10,492 nt of DNA from Legionellales bacterium UBA4722 (GTDB lineage Bacteria > Pseudomonadota > Gammaproteobacteria > DSM-16500): the NCBI GenBank assembly GCA_002404295.1, contig DHJK01000020.1, positions 25,200 to 35,691 of the forward strand, read 5' to 3'. The translations under genes were made by a program, and so were the position numbers. A model generated the notes under the pieces. The model was not told the DNA's origin and ran no database searches. It saw only the letters and a list, made by a program, of their open reading frames with translations. This document shows positions 7,397 through 10,492 of this stretch, in pieces; the first letter of the stretch is position 1; the number at the start of each line of letters is the position of its first letter.

Positions 7397-7485
7397 GAGG
7401 GTGTTCATTAAACTGTGTCATTGCTGCTTGCTCAGAATGGCAAACTCCTAAAGAGTGATACAGCTTAATGAACACTCTCTTTTTA
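7397..7485 (+). terminator. Long-stem terminator-like hairpin after the etf operon
   Basis: Arms 7397-7420 and 7456-7479 pair over 24 bp. In RNA there are two G-U pairs and one A-C mismatch. The loop is 35 nt (7421-7455), with a minor TTGC/GCAA inner pairing (7421-7424 and 7440-7443). A T-rich run (CTTTTTATAT) follows directly on the plus strand, so it can end the etfB-etfA-beta-CASP transcript. The long loop is unusual for a simple intrinsic terminator and may reflect a small inserted palindromic element that took on this role. Confidence 0.65.
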
Positions 7486-7560
7486 TATAGTATGATAATT
7501 TAGCTTTTCGGCGCTATCTGCGCAATATTTTGAATCTCCAACTTATTCTTAGCTGAATGT

Positions 7561-7590
7561 TTGAATTTTTTGTAGCTTGTAACGTATACT
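7561..7590 (+). promoter_or_regulatory. Candidate sigma70-type promoter of the orphan gene
   Basis: TTGAAT (7561-7566) and TATACT (7585-7590) are separated by 18 bases, with 4/6 and 5/6 matches to consensus. The expected transcription start near 7597 falls after the ATG at 7594, which argues that translation starts at the next in-frame ATG (7618). Confidence 0.55.
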
Positions 7591-7617
7591 AAAATGAATC
7601 CCTTAAGAGAGAAATAT

Positions 7618-8631
7618 ATGCCAACTTTTGATGAAGTTCAAATGACAACGCTGCTTGCTTTAACTGATCCAAACTCTCCATATTTTCTAAAAGAGATGAT
7701 GGAGTTACGTAATCTGGATATTAGAAAAGAATATGACGCTAATATAATAGACAGAACTGTTTTAGGAATATTGAATGCTATAAGGGTAGATGAGAAATTA
7801 TTGGTAAACGAGCAGTTAAGGCGCGCTGTAGAAACACATTCAAAATATTTAGAGGATTATGCTGCTTATCAACAAGCTGTCTATAAACAAACGCGTGATG
7901 ATCTTAATTTAGATCCTAAGCAAATGGTTGAGTATCTAACCAAGCAAAACTCTGACTTGGATAAGGAGATAGAATCTTGGAAGGCTAAGCTTATAACTTT
8001 ACCGATTGATCAAGCTGAGATTTCAAAAGAGTGGACTGCCATGCAGGAAAAAGCAAGTGCAGAATTCAGGAATAAATTAGAAGGCTCATCGATAACCACT
8101 TTAGATGGAAAACAGATAGCGCTAGACGAAAAAAAGATAGAGCAGTTAAAGGATAATGTTCTTAATTCATCGGATGATCCTAATAAATTAATAAAAGTAA
8201 ATCCTAGTTTAGTTGAAGCTAATCCTGCTGCTGTAGAAGACAAAGCAGTTAGACTTGAGCGTGGCAGAATTCTGAATGCTGGTTTTGCTGGGCTTGTTGG
8301 AGTAGGAAATATGGGGGGTATTAAAAATTCTGGTAATGCTCTTTTGAGGCCTAGTGAATTAAGAAGACTAGAAGAGCTAAATAAACCTCTTTTGAAAGAT
8401 ATGTCTGAAGTAATTAAAAATCAAAGTGAAGCTGCATGTGCTTTGTATGTGAGAGCGCTCGGGACTAGTGAGGTATATATCAATATACAAATAGATCAAC
8501 GAGTAAAGCAGACCCACACAAACTCTTATGAACTTGAGCAAGCTAAGAAAGCTGAAAAAGGTATCGACCAAGAGTCGCCATCTTATTTGTCTGGACCAAA
8601 GCCACCTGGAGCCGGAGGCGCAAGAACATAG
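7618..8631 (+). CDS. Hypothetical protein, helical, unrecognised
   Basis: I do not recognise this 337-residue protein. It is mostly charged and predicted helical: long K/E/Q-rich amphipathic stretches run from about residue 25 to 185 and 245 to 320, with possible short coiled coils near 105-155. A glycine-rich, weakly hydrophobic stretch (about 220-235, containing GFAGLVGVGNMGG) interrupts them and is too short and polar for a firm membrane helix. The C-terminus is disordered, proline- and glycine-rich (PKPPGAGG) after an acidic-basic cluster. There is no signal peptide and no known catalytic motif. ATG 7618 is preferred because AAGAGAG (7605-7611) lies six bases upstream and the likely promoter would start transcription near 7597; an in-frame ATG at 7594 would add eight residues but has no Shine-Dalgarno. 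It has its own promoter and a terminator in front of it, so it is monocistronic. A secreted effector of an intracellular bacterium is one possibility, with little direct support. Confidence 0.75.
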   Translation: MPTFDEVQMTTLLALTDPNSPYFLKEMMELRNLDIRKEYDANIIDRTVLGILNAIRVDEKLLVNEQLRRAVETHSKYLEDYAAYQQAVYKQTRDDLNLDPKQMVEYLTKQNSDLDKEIESWKAKLITLPIDQAEISKEWTAMQEKASAEFRNKLEGSSITTLDGKQIALDEKKIEQLKDNVLNSSDDPNKLIKVNPSLVEANPAAVEDKAVRLERGRILNAGFAGLVGVGNMGGIKNSGNALLRPSELRRLEELNKPLLKDMSEVIKNQSEAACALYVRALGTSEVYINIQIDQRVKQTHTNSYELEQAKKAEKGIDQESPSYLSGPKPPGAGGART

Positions 8632-8713
8632 CCTCATGCCATAATATAAGTACTCAACTTAGATTGATACGATTCCTCAGCTCACAAGGGTAGAAGCGTC
8701 CTAAGCTATCGTT

Positions 8714-10387
8714 TTAATGCTCCAATTTTTTGTACTTAATCCGATGCGGTTGTTTAGCCTGTTCACCCAGTCTACGTAATCGATCCAATTCGTATTCCGC
8801 ATAATTCCCACTGAAGAAGATAACAGTGCTATCACCTTCAAAAGCAATAATATGCGTCGCAATACGATCCAAGAACCATCTATCATGTGAAATAACCATC
8901 GCGCAGCCTGGGAAGCTTAATAACGCTTCTTCTAATGCACGTAACGTTTCAACGTCTAGATCATTGGTTGGCTCGTCAAGCAATAATACATTGCCACCAC
9001 TGCTGAGTAATTTAGCTAAATGAACGCGATTACGTTCACCACCCGATAAATCTTGAATAAATTTTTGTTGATCGGTGCCTTTGAAATTAAAACGGCCAAC
9101 ATACGCTCGTGATGGCATTTGATATGTGCCAATGGTCATAATGTCTTGTCCATTGGAAAGTTCTTGCCACACTGTATTTTTGCCATTTAATGCATCACGA
9201 CTTTGATCCACATAAGCCAATTTCACTGATTCACCAATGCGAATCGTGCCACTGTCTGGCTCTTCCTGACCCATGATTATTTTAAACAGAGTAGTTTTAC
9301 CAGCACCATTCGGCCCAATAATACCGACGATCGCACCCGGTGGAACAGCAAGATCTAAATTTTCAAATAATAAACGATCACCAAATTCTTTACTGATGCC
9401 CGTCGCTTCAATGACAAGATCACCCAATCGAGGTCCTGGTGGGATATAAAGTTCTTGTGTTTCACTGCGTTTTTGAAATTCTTTGGAGCTTAGTTCATCA
9501 AAACGAGCCATACGTGCTTTGCTTTTTGTTTGGCGACCTTTAGGATTGCTACGCACCCATGCCAATTCTTCACGCATTGCTTTTTGATGCGATGTTTCTT
9601 CACGCTCTTCTTGTGCTAATCGTTTTGCTTTTTGATCTAACCAAGTAGAGTAATTTCCTTCATAAGGAATTCCTTGGCCACGGTCTAATTCTAAAATCCA
9701 GCCTGCAACGTTATCTAAAAAGTAACGATCATGGGTGACAGCAACCACTGTGCCAGGGTAATCGTGTAAGAAGCGCTCTAGCCATGTAATGCTTTCTGCA
9801 TCTAAATGGTTAGTAGGCTCATCGAGTAATAACATATCTGGATTGGATAAAAGTAATCGACACAGTGCAACACGTCTTCGTTCACCACCTGAAAGTTTGG
9901 TGACATCCGCATCCCACGGCGGTAAGCGCAATGCATCCGCTGCGATTTCTAATTTACGTTCGAGTTCCCATGCGCCTGCTGCATCAATTTCACCTTGTAA
10001 TTTGCTTTGTTCATTCAGCAATTTATTCATTTGATCATCGCTCATGGGTTCTGCGAACTGCATGCTGATGTCATTGAATCGGTTGAGTAAGCCGATGGTT
10101 TCTGCGACCCCTTCTTCTACGTTGCCGCGTACATTTTTGGTGGGATCGAGTTGTGGTTCTTGGGAGAGATAGCCAATTTTGATACCGGCTTGTGGGCGTG
10201 CTTCGCCGGTGAATTCTTTGTCTAAGCCTGCCATAATTTTGAGTAGCGTAGATTTTCCTGATCCATTTAAACCTAAAACACCAATTTTGGCGCCAGGGTA
10301 AAAAGATAACCAAATATTTTTTAGAATTTCGCGTTTGGGCGGGACTACTTTGCTTACGCCTTGCATTGTATAAATGTATTGTGCCAT
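8714..10387 (-). CDS. ettA: Energy-dependent translational throttle protein EttA (ABC-F)
   Basis: This cytoplasmic ABC-F ATPase has no membrane domain. EttA binds the ribosomal E site and, depending on the ATP/ADP ratio, gates entry of the 70S initiation complex into elongation. The 557 residues match the family (555 in E. coli). ABC domain 1 has Walker A GLNGSGKST (39-47), an arm insertion at about 95-140, signature LSGGE (165-169) and Walker B LLLDEP (186-191, catalytic Glu190). The tRNA-interacting linker covers about 245-320 and includes GRQTKSKARMARFDEL (284-299), which is close to the E. coli EttA linker and separates EttA from Uup and YheS. ABC domain 2 has GPNGAGKT (358-365), LSGGE (447-451) and LLLDEP (468-473, Glu472). 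The ATG at 10385-10387 has a modest ACAGG site five bases upstream. It converges with the orphan gene across 82 bp in which I see no clear terminator. Confidence 0.96.
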   Translation of the reverse strand: MAQYIYTMQGVSKVVPPKREILKNIWLSFYPGAKIGVLGLNGSGKSTLLKIMAGLDKEFTGEARPQAGIKIGYLSQEPQLDPTKNVRGNVEEGVAETIGLLNRFNDISMQFAEPMSDDQMNKLLNEQSKLQGEIDAAGAWELERKLEIAADALRLPPWDADVTKLSGGERRRVALCRLLLSNPDMLLLDEPTNHLDAESITWLERFLHDYPGTVVAVTHDRYFLDNVAGWILELDRGQGIPYEGNYSTWLDQKAKRLAQEEREETSHQKAMREELAWVRSNPKGRQTKSKARMARFDELSSKEFQKRSETQELYIPPGPRLGDLVIEATGISKEFGDRLLFENLDLAVPPGAIVGIIGPNGAGKTTLFKIIMGQEEPDSGTIRIGESVKLAYVDQSRDALNGKNTVWQELSNGQDIMTIGTYQMPSRAYVGRFNFKGTDQQKFIQDLSGGERNRVHLAKLLSSGGNVLLLDEPTNDLDVETLRALEEALLSFPGCAMVISHDRWFLDRIATHIIAFEGDSTVIFFSGNYAEYELDRLRRLGEQAKQPHRIKYKKLEH

Positions 10388-10472
10388 GTGAACCTGTCTG
10401 TAAGTGAGATTTGATATATATTTATCTCTTCCATAGGGTATAGGCGCTAAGCTAAGGCTAACTGCTGCTTAG

Positions 10473-10492
10473 TCAATCCCTTCCCCCTTCGG
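10473..10492. repeat. Partial copy of interspersed repeat family B
   Basis: The last bases match the start of the family B arm (1814-1830) at 15 of the final 17 positions, including CCCTTCCCCC. The copy is cut by the window end. It lies 85 bases upstream of the ettA start codon and shows that family B occurs more than once in this genome. Confidence 0.6.

Noticed and set aside
8377..8637. Open frame on the minus strand inside the orphan gene
   Set aside because: It lies wholly over the plus-strand gene, has no ribosome site or promoter, and its composition looks like a reverse-frame shadow.
8632..8713. Bidirectional terminator between the converging genes
   Set aside because: No stem of useful length with a T-run could be found on either strand.

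Overview
The window looks like chromosomal DNA of a moderately AT-rich gammaproteobacterium. The proteins (EttA, canonical EtfB/EtfA, the APC permease) have a proteobacterial character. Dispersed palindromic repeats and an orphan helical protein are reminiscent of host-associated Legionellales/Coxiellaceae-type genomes. That placement is an inference from general appearance, not from a marker gene. No rRNA, tRNA, CRISPR array, transposase or phage gene is visible.

Layout. Positions 1-42 hold the end of an interspersed repeat (family A). A minus-strand gene (53-1639) encodes a SAM-dependent methyltransferase-like protein with C-terminal TPR repeats. A 172-bp inverted-repeat element (family B, 1801-1972) separates it from another minus-strand gene (2012-3964), a 12-TM APC-superfamily permease with a cytoplasmic C-terminal domain. 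A 149-bp inverted-repeat element (family A, 4083-4231) lies between the permease and a plus-strand operon. That operon is etfB (4326-5075), etfA (5075-6025) and a beta-CASP metallo-beta-lactamase-fold RNase-like gene (6016-7371). All three cistrons overlap by 1-10 nt, and a long hairpin with a T-run follows at 7397-7485. A promoter at 7561-7590 then drives a monocistronic gene for a protein I do not recognise (7618-8631, plus). It converges on ettA (8714-10387, minus), the ABC-F translation factor. The window ends inside another family B repeat (10473-10492).

How the genes work together. EtfB/EtfA form the FAD/AMP-containing electron transfer flavoprotein, which takes electrons from acyl-CoA and related dehydrogenases and passes them to ETF-ubiquinone oxidoreductase. 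Neither the dehydrogenases nor the oxidoreductase are in the window. The third cistron appears translationally coupled to etfA, although its family acts on RNA. The other genes look like independent units. The least explained material is the two families of long inverted repeats, the etf/beta-CASP coupling and the orphan protein. I see no clear multi-gene defence or secretion system here.
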